Source: Dryocosmus kuriphilus (Eukaryota > Arthropoda > Insecta > Hymenoptera > Cynipidae). From it: a DNA stretch of 64,000 nt. Shown here one piece after another: positions 22,301 to 32,715 of the stretch. The notes beneath the pieces are model-generated. The model was given only the letters and a program-made list of their open reading frames with translations, was not told the origin of the DNA and searched no databases. Position numbers and translations under genes: made by a program. How positions within the stretch are numbered: the stretch's first letter is position 1; each line of letters starts with the position of its first letter. The DNA lies in assembly GCA_038277395.1 (NCBI GenBank), contig CM076193.1, positions 70,698,252 to 70,762,251 on the forward strand, read 5' to 3'.

Positions 22301-22851
22301 CTATTTTAACAGATCAAGGAGCAAACTTCGTTTCCGAACTAGTGGAAAATTTCGAGAATCTGTTCAGAATAAAGCACGTGAAAACAACTACCTATCACCC
22401 TCAAAGTAACGGTAGCTTGGAAAGGGCCCACTCAGTCCTGAAAGACCTACTAAGAACGTGCATGCAAGATACGCAAACGGAGTGGGATCAAGTACTAAAA
22501 ATCATTACTCTCGCTTATAATACCACTAATCAAGACGGAATTGGCATAAGCCCATTCCAAGCCACTTTTGGCAGAACAGATGCCAATTTGCCGTCAACCT
22601 TGGCCACTACCCCTAATGTAAGATATCAAGACTTACTGGACATGTGGAAAGAAAGGCACGAGCAGTATCTACAAAGAGCGAAGGAAAGATTGCAACTTCA
22701 GAAAGAAAAATATAAAAGGTATCAAGATTCCCAGATAGTCATACCTCAATCTATCTATAATCCGGGAGACTTGGTTAAATTTATCAACCATCAAACAATT
22801 AATAAACTCTCTGCAAGCTGGAAAGGACCCGCAACAATAATTGAGAACTAA
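19021..22851 (+). CDS. pol: Pol polyprotein: protease, reverse transcriptase, RNase H, integrase; two frame breaks
   Basis: Pol is in the -1 frame relative to the end of gag and overlaps it by about 295 bases, as expected for ribosomal frameshifting. The protease active site VDSGSS lies near 19294. In the reverse transcriptase the text LTSGFHQIPM and the catalytic YLDD (20467-20478) are intact. RNase H begins with TTDASNVGLGAVL near 20900. Integrase has a C..C pair (KKCPICQ), an aspartate in MDIFGP, LTDQGANF and a glutamate in NGSLERAH. Frames change near 20851 (one base missing) and near 21993-21998 (an A6 run, one base extra). As assembled, pol cannot be translated whole. All catalytic residues I can find are present. 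Confidence 0.9.
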
Positions 22852-22936
22852 CTAGATAATAATAATTATATTATTTTGTTTAACAATGAAAGAACGCGAA
22901 TCCACGCTAACCAGATAATGCCTTATTTTTTATAGA

Positions 22937-24739
22937 ATGAAGATCCTGGCATTACTTACAATCTTGATACAAATCTGGAATACAAGAGGAAATTACACCC
23001 TAACACCGATAACCGGAAATATATTTATCGAGGAGATAGGAAAAGCACAACTTTACTATGAAACTTGGAAGTTAATAATAAACATTAATAACACTAGCTT
23101 TCAAAAAAGGTTAGATATAATCCTTGAAATAATGCAATTTGCTATTATAACGTGTAATTCAAATTGCGCTGAAGAAAAAGAACTTGGTTTGATGGGTGAA
23201 AGATACGAGAGAGTTAGACACAGATACCAACTCCTCAATCAGGTATTAGGCAACAGACGACCCAAAAGAGGATTAATAAATGCAGTTGGAGACATCGCAA
23301 AAACTTTATTTGGAACTTTAAGCAACAATGATATGGAAAATATTAACAAAGAGTTCGACCAGGTATACGCAGATAATAAAAACATAGCTCAAGTTTTACA
23401 AAATCATACAAAAATATTAAAGGTATTATTAGATTCTTCTTCCATTAATTACGGAGAATTGAAAACACAATTAGAAAATGAATTTAGTAATTACAAAGAA
23501 ATTCAAAGAGGTCTTAACAATAATACGAGGAATTTATCCATTGCATCAAAAATTATCACTTGCGAAATCCTGATAGAAGAATTAACAGAAGACATTAATA
23601 CATTGTTAACAGCAATTAATGACGGAAAACACGGTATTGTTCAACCCCAAATATTAACGCCACAAATGCTAACCGACACTATCCGAGAATTTGAGATAAT
23701 ACATAGGACTAAATACCATTTCGACACCGACCCCGAGAGTTATCAACATATTATCGACATCAGCGAGGTTAACATTGCTCTCGTCAAAAAGACCCTTATA
23801 TATGTCATTAAAATACCTATCTTAGAAAGAAAAGAGTACACTATAAATCACATAATTCCTATACCACAAAAAATACAAAACACCCACCTTGCCCTCATCC
23901 CTGAACACGAGTTCATTTTCCAAAGAAAAACCGAATACGTACCGACTGACAGAAATACACTAGATAAATGTAAAAATTTAGGCGATTACAAAATTTGTCA
24001 TCGAAATCAGCCAGATTATAGACTAGTAGACACGGACAATTGCGACGCTAGCATAATAAAAAAATCGCAAGAACAAGCTAAATGCATCTCTTCGCCCTTT
24101 AAATTGCATAGCGAAAGCTACATATTAACTAATAGAGGATACATAATACTTCCTACCCATAGGCTTAGCTTAGATATTGCATGCGAAGATTCACTAACTT
24201 CAATAATGTTAACTGAAAATACGCTAGTCCAAGGATCAGGTTGTAAAATCCTAACAAATAACGTACAGTTGTATTTAGAGAAAAACACCGAGTATGAAAA
24301 ATCTTTTGTAAACAACAAAACCTACGATGTGCCTTACGACAAAGACTCATTAGACATAATAAAAGACCACTTGATCACTTTACCTAGGGAAATTAATGTC
24401 GATGTACTAAAACAAATGAGATTAAGCCTCGACGACACGGAGAATTTGTTAAATAAAATAGGAAGTCGTCACCGGTTCTTAACATGGACAGAAAAAGCCT
24501 ATGAAGGATTAAAATATCTAGGATATGCCAGTTTATTAGCAATTACGCTATATTCATTTTATAAATGCGGACTTTGGGATTTGATATCAAAATGTATACC
24601 TAAAAAGATTTGTATATTCTGCGTAAAAACGAACGTTCACAATGCTCCTTCGCCAACTGTCATTTATTCTAGCGTTCCTTCAATAGAAGAAACTCCTTCG
24701 CAAATAAGAAATAAAAGGATTAGATTCGCAAAGGTTTAG
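22937..24739 (+). CDS. env: Envelope glycoprotein, F-protein type, intact
   Basis: This is an open ATG frame of 600 residues. It is expected to be a membrane fusion protein. A hydrophobic N-terminus (residues 1-18) fits a signal peptide. RPKR at 108-111 is a furin-type cleavage site, directly followed by a glycine-rich hydrophobic stretch typical of the fusion peptide of errantivirus Env, which is related to baculovirus F proteins. N-x-S/T sites occur (for example NNTS near 51). One transmembrane segment lies near residues 530-548, followed by a cytoplasmic tail. TTTTTTATAG ends two bases before the ATG and is a good splice acceptor (AG at 22934-22935), fitting a spliced env mRNA. It is the only undamaged gene of the element. 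Confidence 0.9.
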   Translation: MKILALLTILIQIWNTRGNYTLTPITGNIFIEEIGKAQLYYETWKLIININNTSFQKRLDIILEIMQFAIITCNSNCAEEKELGLMGERYERVRHRYQLLNQVLGNRRPKRGLINAVGDIAKTLFGTLSNNDMENINKEFDQVYADNKNIAQVLQNHTKILKVLLDSSSINYGELKTQLENEFSNYKEIQRGLNNNTRNLSIASKIITCEILIEELTEDINTLLTAINDGKHGIVQPQILTPQMLTDTIREFEIIHRTKYHFDTDPESYQHIIDISEVNIALVKKTLIYVIKIPILERKEYTINHIIPIPQKIQNTHLALIPEHEFIFQRKTEYVPTDRNTLDKCKNLGDYKICHRNQPDYRLVDTDNCDASIIKKSQEQAKCISSPFKLHSESYILTNRGYIILPTHRLSLDIACEDSLTSIMLTENTLVQGSGCKILTNNVQLYLEKNTEYEKSFVNNKTYDVPYDKDSLDIIKDHLITLPREINVDVLKQMRLSLDDTENLLNKIGSRHRFLTWTEKAYEGLKYLGYASLLAITLYSFYKCGLWDLISKCIPKKICIFCVKTNVHNAPSPTVIYSSVPSIEETPSQIRNKRIRFAKV

Positions 24740-24766
24740 GGACTAAACTGTATCTAACAACGGGGG

Positions 24767-24938
24767 TGTAACAGTGGCATACGCCTACGCCCTTTGATAA
24801 GATAAAAAGGCTATATAATGTGGCGCTTTGGCCCCGCGCATCAGTTCTAAACTTGTAAAGAATAAAGAATTGTCGCTCTGACTACGTGTCAGTGCGACTC
24901 CTTTTTAAAAACTCAAATTCATCATTAGCCCCGTCACA
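24767..24938 (+). repeat. 3' LTR of the errantivirus-like element (172 bp)
   Basis: I find no difference from 16819-16990. A short purine tract (CGGGGG, 24761-24766) directly precedes it and may serve as the plus-strand primer. GTAT at 24939-24942 is the right target duplication. Confidence 0.93.
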
Positions 24939-24942
24939 GTAT

Positions 24943-25394
24943 CTCATTTCGTTTACCAGATACATTATATTTATTCCAATTTTAATTTTTTTAAGAAAAT
25001 TTTTAGATATTTAAATTCTGTGAAACATGTAGAATCTGAATTTATAACTTTCGCAAGGGTAATTTCAAAATTGAAAGAATTTTAATTTGTCATTTTTAAT
25101 CCGCTTTAGCTGGTCTGTTTGCTACACCCTAGTGACCTAGTCCCTTGACGAGCAGGTAGAAAGATCTTCTCTGGGCCTTTAAACTTGCTTGTAGCTTGTA
25201 ACGAAAAGCATTCAAACAGCATTGAGTCTATGCCGTTTGAAGGCCGTTTCTATAATTCTCTTTCGGTAGGGTAGGGTAGTGGCTATGGTTGTCGAGTCCA
25301 AGCAATCGTGAACAGTACAGAGTGGACAAGTTATTGCAGATTTGAATTCAAATTTGGATTATTGTTATTGAGATCGGGTAAAATTAAAACAAAA
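24943..25394. other. Flank between the retrovirus and the old gypsy gag
   Basis: AT-rich at first. From about 25110 it may be the leader of the old Ty3/gypsy element. I cannot find an LTR or primer site in it. Confidence 0.35.
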
Positions 25395-25837
25395 ATGGCG
25401 AAACCAACTCATACTTACACTGAACAGGATAACCTGGATTTGGATGGGGCAACTGCACTTCCGATCCGGGAACCAAATTTAAATAATATTGAGATTATGC
25501 CAAAAATTACTAACTCGGAACATTTGGGAAAAAATCCCAGTTTATTGAATAGATCACCAGGTCGCGGTAAAGGACTTAGGAAAAATTATTCAGAAAATTC
25601 GAAAATAGGAAACAGATCTAACCAACATCCGGTCATGACAAATCTAAATACTCAAAATGACAGATGCTTGACTCTAGATACTACTAATCAATCCTTACTC
25701 TGGTATAGTTCATATCAAGAAAAATTTGGTTTTCCAAAACCAACAAACGTGGATTCCAATAACGGTCCCGTTAGAGCCACGTGTAACACAAGTTGCACAA
25801 ACAACTCGAGAAAAATAAATGACGACACACCCGCTGG
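25395..25837 (+). pseudogene. N-terminal part of the old gypsy gag
   Basis: The ATG at 25395 (MAKPTHTYTEQDN) opens a frame that runs into the CACTA-like element and stops at 25856. It is polar and low in complexity, with LNRSPGRGKGLRKNY and many N/T/S residues, as in the leading part of many gag proteins. It has no domain of its own. I link it to the gag text starting at 36149 because the two lie directly on either side of the CACTA-like element, on the same strand. Confidence 0.5.
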
Positions 25838-26100
25838 CGCGGCTGGATTCGGATAGATTCAAATGGATTCATAATCAATCCATTTCGATCCATATGAATC
25901 CATACAATCCAGGCAGAAAGGTGTCTGGATTGGTGATCAATCTTTTTGAATTCATTTGAATCATATTTGCGATTAGACTCAAAAAGATTGAAATAGATTT
26001 AAATTGAACTGCCACTATAGCAACAATAGTGCATAAAAATAAAGTAGAAAACCTTTCAGAGAGACTAATTTAGCTCTGAAAATTAATATAAGAAAAGACT

Positions 26101-27178
26101 GACTTGAACGTTGGCAATTATTCAAAATCCGCTTATGGATTGAAATGGATTCAAACGGATAGCGAGTTCACATATTATTTTTGCAAGAATTTTTGTAAAA
26201 AGAAGACAGAAACTAATTGGAAATGTGCCGATTGAGTTAATTTGAAAGAAAAAACTAAAATTTTGTCCCTTCTCTCATCAAACTATTAGCTCTTAAAATA
26301 TGGATTCAAAAAGATTGACTCGAACTTGACACTTTTTTAACTTCCGCTTATGGATTGAAATGGATTCGAACGGATAGCGAGTCTACATATTATTATTGCC
26401 AGAATTTTTGTAAAAAGAAGATAGAAACTGATAGAAAATGTGCCGATTGTGTTAATTTGAAAGACTAAACTTGAATTTTGTACTTTCTTTCATCAAACTA
26501 TTAGCTCTTGAAATATGGATTCAAAAAGATTGACTCGAACTCGGCACTTTTTCAAAATCGGCTTATGGATTCAAATAGATTCAAACGGATAGCGAGTTCA
26601 TATATTATTCTTATTGCTAAAATTTTTGTGAAAAGAAAATATAAACTGAAAGGAAATGTGCCAATTAAGTTAATTTAAAAGACGTTACTTGAATTTTATC
26701 CTTTCTCTCATCAAACTATTAGCTCTTGAAATATGGATTCAAAAAGATTCACTCGAACTCGGCACTTTTTCAACTTTCGCTTATGGATTTAAATGGATTC
26801 GAACGGATAGCGTGTTAATATATTATTCTTGCCAAAATTTTTGTGAAAAGAAGATAAAAACTGATCAGAAATGTGCCAGTTGATTTAATTTAAAAGACGT
26901 TACTTAAATTGTGTACTTTATCTCATCAAACTATGAGCTCTCAAAATATGGATTCCAAAAAATTGACTCGAACTTGGCACTTTTTAACTTTCGCTTATGG
27001 ATTCAAATAGATTCAAACGGATAGCGAGTTCATATATTATTCTTGCTAAAATTTTTTTGAAAAGAAAATGAAAACTGATCGAAAATGTACCAATGGATTT
27101 AACTTAAAATACTAAACTTGAATTTTGCACTTTCTCTTATAAAACTATTAACTCTTAAAGTATGGATTCAAAAAGATT
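26101..27178 (+). repeat. Five tandem units of about 216 bp in the left arm
   Basis: The phrase GACTCGAACTYGGCAC recurs at 26101, 26317, 26532, 26750, 26965 and 27179, spaced 214-218 bases. Each unit contains TGGATTCAAACGGATAGCGA and ATGTGCCAATT-type phrases. The array contains the GGATTC words also found at the element ends, so it may carry multiple transposase-binding sites. Confidence 0.85.
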
Positions 27179-27444
27179 GACTCGAACTTGGAAATCTTTC
27201 ATAGCCCATGTACTTCTGAGGCCCGCAAAGGGAAGGAATAAACGATACTACTGCTAGTAACAGTTTTGGAATGTACATTTATTATTTCTTGTGTACAATA
27301 TTGGTCCTATAATAATAAGTATAAATGTATACTTTGCACATACCTATTGTATTTCTATCGTGTTTGGCAGTTCACATAAGTATCTACCGTTACATACCTT
27401 TGCAATCAAAACTTTATGCAGCACTTCCTCAATTGGTACATTGG

Positions 27445-29638
27445 TCAAATCGACACAATTTTGCGATTTTGCGATTTTATTTGTACAATATGCGAAGCAA
27501 AGAATGGTCTGTCGCTGAGTGTAATTATTTTTGAAATTTGAAAATAGCATTTTTCATCTTTACATAAGATTTTGACAATTTGACCGTACTCGCCAGTTCG
27601 TAATCTAACGAATGAGTTATCTCTTCGCATCGATTCACTTTTACTGCAACTATGAAAAACCGTACTGTTGTAAATGCATTTTTCGTAAACAGTAAATGCC
27701 GCTAAATTTATACTTTGCATTTTACCTTTACCGACAAATACAATGTTCTGCTGAGCATCGCTTGCCCATGACCCCGATTGTAGTGTTTTGTGCGAAAATA
27801 ATTTTTTCACATAATCTTTTGCCGTTGATATTAAGAATTTGTCGTATTTGTTATTCTTAATGTACAATAGTTCTAAAGTTTTCTTGCGCATTTGTTGATC
27901 CATTTTCTTTGTTCCTGGTATGCCTCGCTTGAGAGTGTATATATTGCTTTCAGAGGGAAATGAGGACGTGGCCCACAAATGACCAGTACGCTTCACAGAT
28001 TCAACTATATGTAAAATACTATGAACGTTGAAAGTCCTTGATTTTTCTTCATACAATATTTCAAACAGTCCTAAAAATTTTGTCAAATTGTATCTACATT
28101 TATGCAAATCAGCTTCAGTAATTGTAGATTTCAACAGTGTATGAATGCTTTCTACTAAAAGAGAATAATGAGCCAAAACTTCTTCATTTAAAATACCACG
28201 TAAGCATGGAAGACTGTAGAATAGTAACCACGCTTTAACTTCATTTGCTTTCCACAGCCCTCTTGCTAGTCGCGGCAATCTGTGCACCTCCTGCGTTGGA
28301 TTTATTGAGAGCAATCGAGCTTCAATTCTACTAAGGTCTTTGGACGATAATTTGAATTTGAATTTAGATTTCGAACTAGTCCATAAATTCCACAAATATG
28401 TGTCTACCCCGCAAAGAATGCCATGCATGTATTCATAATTGAAAGACCAAACCATGTCAATTTGAGGAAAAAGTTGTAACGATATTTTATTTCGGACACC
28501 ATTTGTAACTACTTGTGGTGCAATAGATCTTCGAACATCTTTCTCGTGCGATTCTGCCGACCTCAAATTACTTTCTTTGTCTTCAAAAAGATAACGAATA
28601 CCCTTGACACAATCGATATATTTTCCTTTGTGGTAGCACCAACTGCAACCATGATATCCATTAAATTGTAATCGATTTTGTAAAATAGGACGGCATACCG
28701 AATCAACGCTGCACGCCAATGGGCAAAATTTAAGAATTATCAATTGGTTCATGTCATTCATATTTCAATTCCTTGAAAATATAAATAATTGACATATTCT
28801 TTGAATTTTGAAAAATATAAATTCACCAAATTGCTGTTGGGCTCATTAGGACAGATCATCATTCCTACCAATGAAATATTCTTAAATATTGTAACGGGTG
28901 GAAAGCAATTAAAAAACATTTGCAGTGGCCAAAAAGCACGTTTTCCACTGTTGTTCAAGGGTGCACTATCAGTGCTATAGTTGCATGTGATGTACTCTAT
29001 TATACGATTGTTATTTATCCGTTTGTAAACGTTACTGTCATGAACATCATTTATTACAGAAACTTGGTCAGCATTGTTTAACCAGGCAGATTTTAGAAAA
29101 TCGAAAAGATCGTCTCTCATGTTTGAAAATAAGATCTTGATTTGGTGTATGACATCAATGAGAATAAAGTAATTTGAAGAATTTCTATTAACGTTCTTAG
29201 ACTTCTTGCAAACAGGACACGTATGTTTTGCAGTTTTGAAATGCTTCACAACAGTTGAATATAGAATGCTTTCATGGCAAGAGTCACAAAAATAATTATA
29301 TTTAACCGTATCCACTGGCGGATCGAAAAATTTTGTAAATGTATGTTTTAGTAATTTTTTTTTCTTGCATCGATGGCCCAGCAAAATATTGAATCATATG
29401 AACCAGTTCAAGTTTCGCTGTATCGGACAAGCCGAATCTTAAAGAAAACGCACAAATTATAACTAGAACAGTGTAGAACGATAAACCGGAAGCAGGAAAA
29501 ACTATTTCTTCGAACTTTTCATCGATCATTGCTTCGTCATCAGTAATTTCAGAAAAATCATCGACTTGGTTCCTTTCGCTGCTTCTGTCTTCTGCCGTGT
29601 CGGAATAACACTCCTCTGGTTCATTTTGTTCTAATAGA
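27445..29638 (-). pseudogene. CACTA-type transposase (tnp2-like), frame-broken
   Basis: Three minus-strand pieces follow one another. The first (29638-29380) has an acidic lead and FPASGLSFYTVLVIICAF. The second (29384-28758) has cysteine pairs (CDSCHES, CPVCKKS) and NNSGKRAFWPLQMF. The third (28761-27445, 438 residues, open) has QNRLQFNGYHGCSWCYHKG, then EYMHGILCGVDTYLWNLW, then HRLPRLARGLWKANEVKAW and FNVHSILHIVESV. The GYHGC-WCYHKG and YMHG-L-GV blocks are characteristic of animal En/Spm-type transposases; the histidine and acidic residues near them form the DDE-like core. A frame change near 29380 and the overlap near 28760 break it, and a repeat-rich insertion truncates it at 29640. It may also have introns. 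Confidence 0.75.
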
Positions 29639-29639
29639 A

Positions 29640-31372
29640 ACCTAATAGCGTGTTCTTTCTATCAGTTTCTATTATTTCTGAAAGCGGGTTTTGTTCCCGG
29701 TTTCTATGCGATTTCTATGCGGCTTCTAAGCTGCAAATAAAAACTTCCTAATAGGATCTATTCGGTTTCTAATAGGATTTGTTTAGAGTAAAGATACTTT
29801 TAAAGTGGAAATTATTAGGATCTAAAATGTTTTGTAATCGGATGTCTAATAGAACCCTAATAGAATCCTAATAGAAACCTAATAGTTTTTACTCTCTATT
29901 AGGTTCTATTATTTCGGAAAGCGGACTATGTTCCCGGTTTCTATGCGATTTCTATGCGGCTTCTAAGCGGGGAAATAAGAACTTTCTAATAGGATCTATG
30001 CGGTTTCTAATTACAATTTGTTTGGTGCAAAGTTACTTTCAAAGTGGATCTAATTAGGAATGCTCTGCACGGAATATTTTCGGCACCCGCATAGCCCGTT
30101 CCGGTTTCTTAACTAGTTCTATCCGGAAACTTATACGGCATTTGTGTCCGCTTTCGTATCCCATTCTATACGGCAGTTTGTCGGTATTTAAAATTTTTCT
30201 ATCTGGATTCTTATCTGGCTCTATACGGAATATTTTCAGTACCCACATTGCCTTATCCTACCAGATACTCGTACTGTGAAAGGACCAAAAAAAGGATCGA
30301 TGACGATCAAACAGATGTATTAGATACAGCTTTTCATTCTTACTAATAGTGAAAAATTGTGGCTAATTTATAGCCGCGACGATCGACTACTATTGTGAGA
30401 CAAGAATCCCTGCGCTGCTGGCAGTATTATTCTGAACTACTGACCAGATCCGACAAAGTTCTGGATAGGGCCAGATAAGATTCCGCCGGGCGAATAATTC
30501 GATTTTATGATTTAAATGTCCGCTGGAAAGCCGGAGAGAACCAGATAGCTAATAGATCCACTTTGAATGCAGAACTTTGAATTTTAATAAAATAAAGTTA
30601 AGTCCATTAATCTACTTCCATTCCTAATAGAGCCTATTAGAGAAGCAATTTTGTACTTGTGCAACTTTCGATAAAATACATCCTAATAGATACCTAATAG
30701 AGCTACTTTGAATGTAGAACTTTGAATTTTAATAAAATAAAATAAATTCCAACTATCTACTTCCATTCCTAATAGAGCCTATTAGAGAAGCGTTTTTGTA
30801 CTTATGCATCTTCCGATAAAATACATCCTAACAGATACCTAATAAATCCACTTTGGATGCAGGAATTTGAATATTAATAAAATGAAATTAATTACAATTA
30901 CCTACTTCCATTCCTAATAGAGCCTATTAGAGAAGAATTTTTCTACTTATGCAACTTCCAAAAAAATACATCCTAATAGACACCTAATAGACCCACTTTG
31001 GATGCAGAACTTTGAATATTCAAAAAATTTAATCAATTCCAATTATCTACTTTAATTCCTAATAAGAGCTTATTAGAGAAGCAATTTTGTACTTGTAACA
31101 TTTCGAGTAAATTAATACCTCATTGGTTCCGATTAAAACCTATTAGAGTAATCCTGCAAGAAGAATATTTGTTTTCGAAAGTATATAAGTGCCTAATAGA
31201 GCCAAATATAAATCTTTTTTCAGTTACAATTTCCATCCCAATAGTGGATTAAATACCGATTACAACCGGTTAGAAACCACGTTGAAATAAAACTTCTCAT
31301 AAAAACCATTTAGACGCATATAGAAATGTAAGTGTATCCCATGTGCCATTTAAACGGTTTCTATTATTTAGT
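29640..31372. repeat. Repeat-rich insertion built on a CTAATAG motif
   Basis: The tract interrupts the open transposase frame at about 29638. Left and right borders carry inverted TAATAGAAACC words. Inside, CTAATAGAAACC or its reverse occurs dozens of times. Two 240-bp copies (near 29660 and 29900, sharing CCGGTTTCTATGCGATTTCT) lie on the left and a 144-bp tandem array on the right. No gene is present. I infer a non-autonomous element; a target duplication could not be fixed. Confidence 0.55.
30545..31130 (+). repeat. Four tandem units of about 144 bp
   Basis: CCACTTTGAATGCAGAACTT-type phrases start near 30559, 30701, 30846 and 30991. Each is followed by TTCCTAATAGAGCCTATTAG and TTGTACTTRTGCAACTT phrases. 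The unit includes the inverted word CTAATAG...CTATTAG, giving a small palindrome in each copy. Confidence 0.8.
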
Positions 31373-31734
31373 TATTCGACATTTTTACTAGGGATGTGTT
31401 ATATCTGCACATAAAGGTACTTCTTCGTCAATAACATGCGAAAATTTTTTATTAATTATTTTCTTGAGATTCGATTCTGTATATTAAGGAAGATACTGCA
31501 ACAGGATTAATGTTTAAAGGAATGAGCATTTAAATCTGACGTTAAATCAATTCTACTAATTCACAAGAATCGTTATCATTTAATTAATCCATTAATCTGA
31601 GATAACATTTTTACATACTCCTTTTTAGTACAAGGTATGAATTTGATAAATAAATGGGTTTATCGCAATAGTATTGCGTGTAAGACAATAAACATGTAAT
31701 AATCAACATGTTAAATTGAAAAATGAAAAGTAAA

Positions 31735-32297
31735 CTATAATGAATGCAAAATATAAGGAAAAGGCATTGGGAGTGTTTTATTACCCATTGCAAAAGCGAC
31801 TGCTTCTTCATTTTCTGGTCGATTTTTGTTACTCGAAACTGTTGATTGTTCTAGTTCATCCGATGAAAATGTATAAATTTGAGTATCCATTTGATTAGTG
31901 TGGTCTGCAAAATAATTTGCAATAACTGTAAATTTTGAATGGGTCAACTGAAAAACACTCCAAACAATTTATGTAAAGCCTGAATTCATGTTTAATAACA
32001 AGGTACTTCATATGTGCACATTAATAACAATTCGCCACTCATATGATGATGGAAGTTCTTTGATCTTTTTGTAAACAAACAAAGAAAACTTTTATACATA
32101 ACTCTATTATCACTGTCAGCCCGTTGTGCAGCAATATTCCGAACATTATCCCAATGTTTACGTGTCCGCTCACAAACTGATGACTTGAGTTTTTCATAAC
32201 CCATCAACAGGCCAACTTTATAGCGATTTCTTGGCTGTTTATTTATTTTTTCTAACCGATAATAAGAATCGCTAGAATCGGAGTCGTTGGTTTCCAT
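31735..32297 (-). pseudogene. Possible 5' exons of the CACTA-like transposase gene
   Basis: The ATG at 32297 opens METNDSDSSDSYYRLEKINK, 101 residues, basic after an acidic start. A second open piece (31947-31735) is acidic with HTNQMDTQIYTFSSDELE. They lie on the same strand as, and upstream of, the transposase, and run up to the divergent promoter region. I infer that they are its first exons or a small extra gene. I recognise no domain, and the splice sites are not resolved. Confidence 0.35.
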
Positions 32298-32436
32298 TGC
32301 TGTTCATTAAAAATTTGGTATAGAATTGCAATATTATTCGGCACTCTTCAGGGAAATTATCACAAATTATCCACAACTCTTAACAACTGTCTACAATATT
32401 TGACAACATTGATGCTCGTATCAGGTAACGTTGTAA

Positions 32437-32468
<32 letters not shown>

Positions 32469-32715
32469 TCTGATCATAAATTCGGAAATGATTTTCCGTT
32501 TATTTACGTGCATTATTGTGTTCTCTCTTTTACATGTGCAGAGAGAAAAGGACATAACTATCTCGCGCTCCGAGTCTTGGCGGATTGTTCGAAAAACTTC
32601 CTGCGTCACTCTCATTGGCTGAACGCTGAACGCGTGAAAAACTTTCTCTGATGTTCTCATTCGCGCCAATTCGCGCGCGTCATTTTTTGATGATTTCATC
32701 ATTATAATATCCAAC
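32298..32715. promoter_or_regulatory. Shared upstream region of two divergent genes, with an AT microsatellite
   Basis: These 418 bases separate the ATG of the minus-strand piece (32297) from the ATG of the plus-strand BEN gene (32716). (AT)n occupies about 32443-32468. The remainder has TTCGCGCGCGTC near 32670. No clear TATA/initiator pair is visible. I infer a bidirectional promoter region from the gene layout alone. Confidence 0.4.

Larger units (their letters stand above)
16819..24938 (+). mobile_element. Full-length errantivirus-like endogenous retrovirus (Ty3/gypsy with env)
   Basis: The element is 8,120 bp. It has two 172-bp LTRs that look identical throughout, TG...CA ends, and a 4-bp target duplication GTAT (16815-16818 and 24939-24942). 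In order it has a primer binding site, a leader, gag, pol (protease, reverse transcriptase, RNase H, integrase) and env with a furin-like site. Env of this F-protein type is typical of insect errantiviruses. Identical LTRs mean a very recent insertion. Despite this, gag-pol has three single-base frame breaks; env is open. Confidence 0.92.

Noticed and set aside
24943..25394. LTR of the old gypsy element
   Set aside because: No matching copy found near 43 kb and no TG...CA ends with a primer site.
31735..32297. Independent third gene of the CACTA-like element
   Set aside because: Position and strand fit 5' exons of the transposase at least as well. Kept only as a low-confidence feature.
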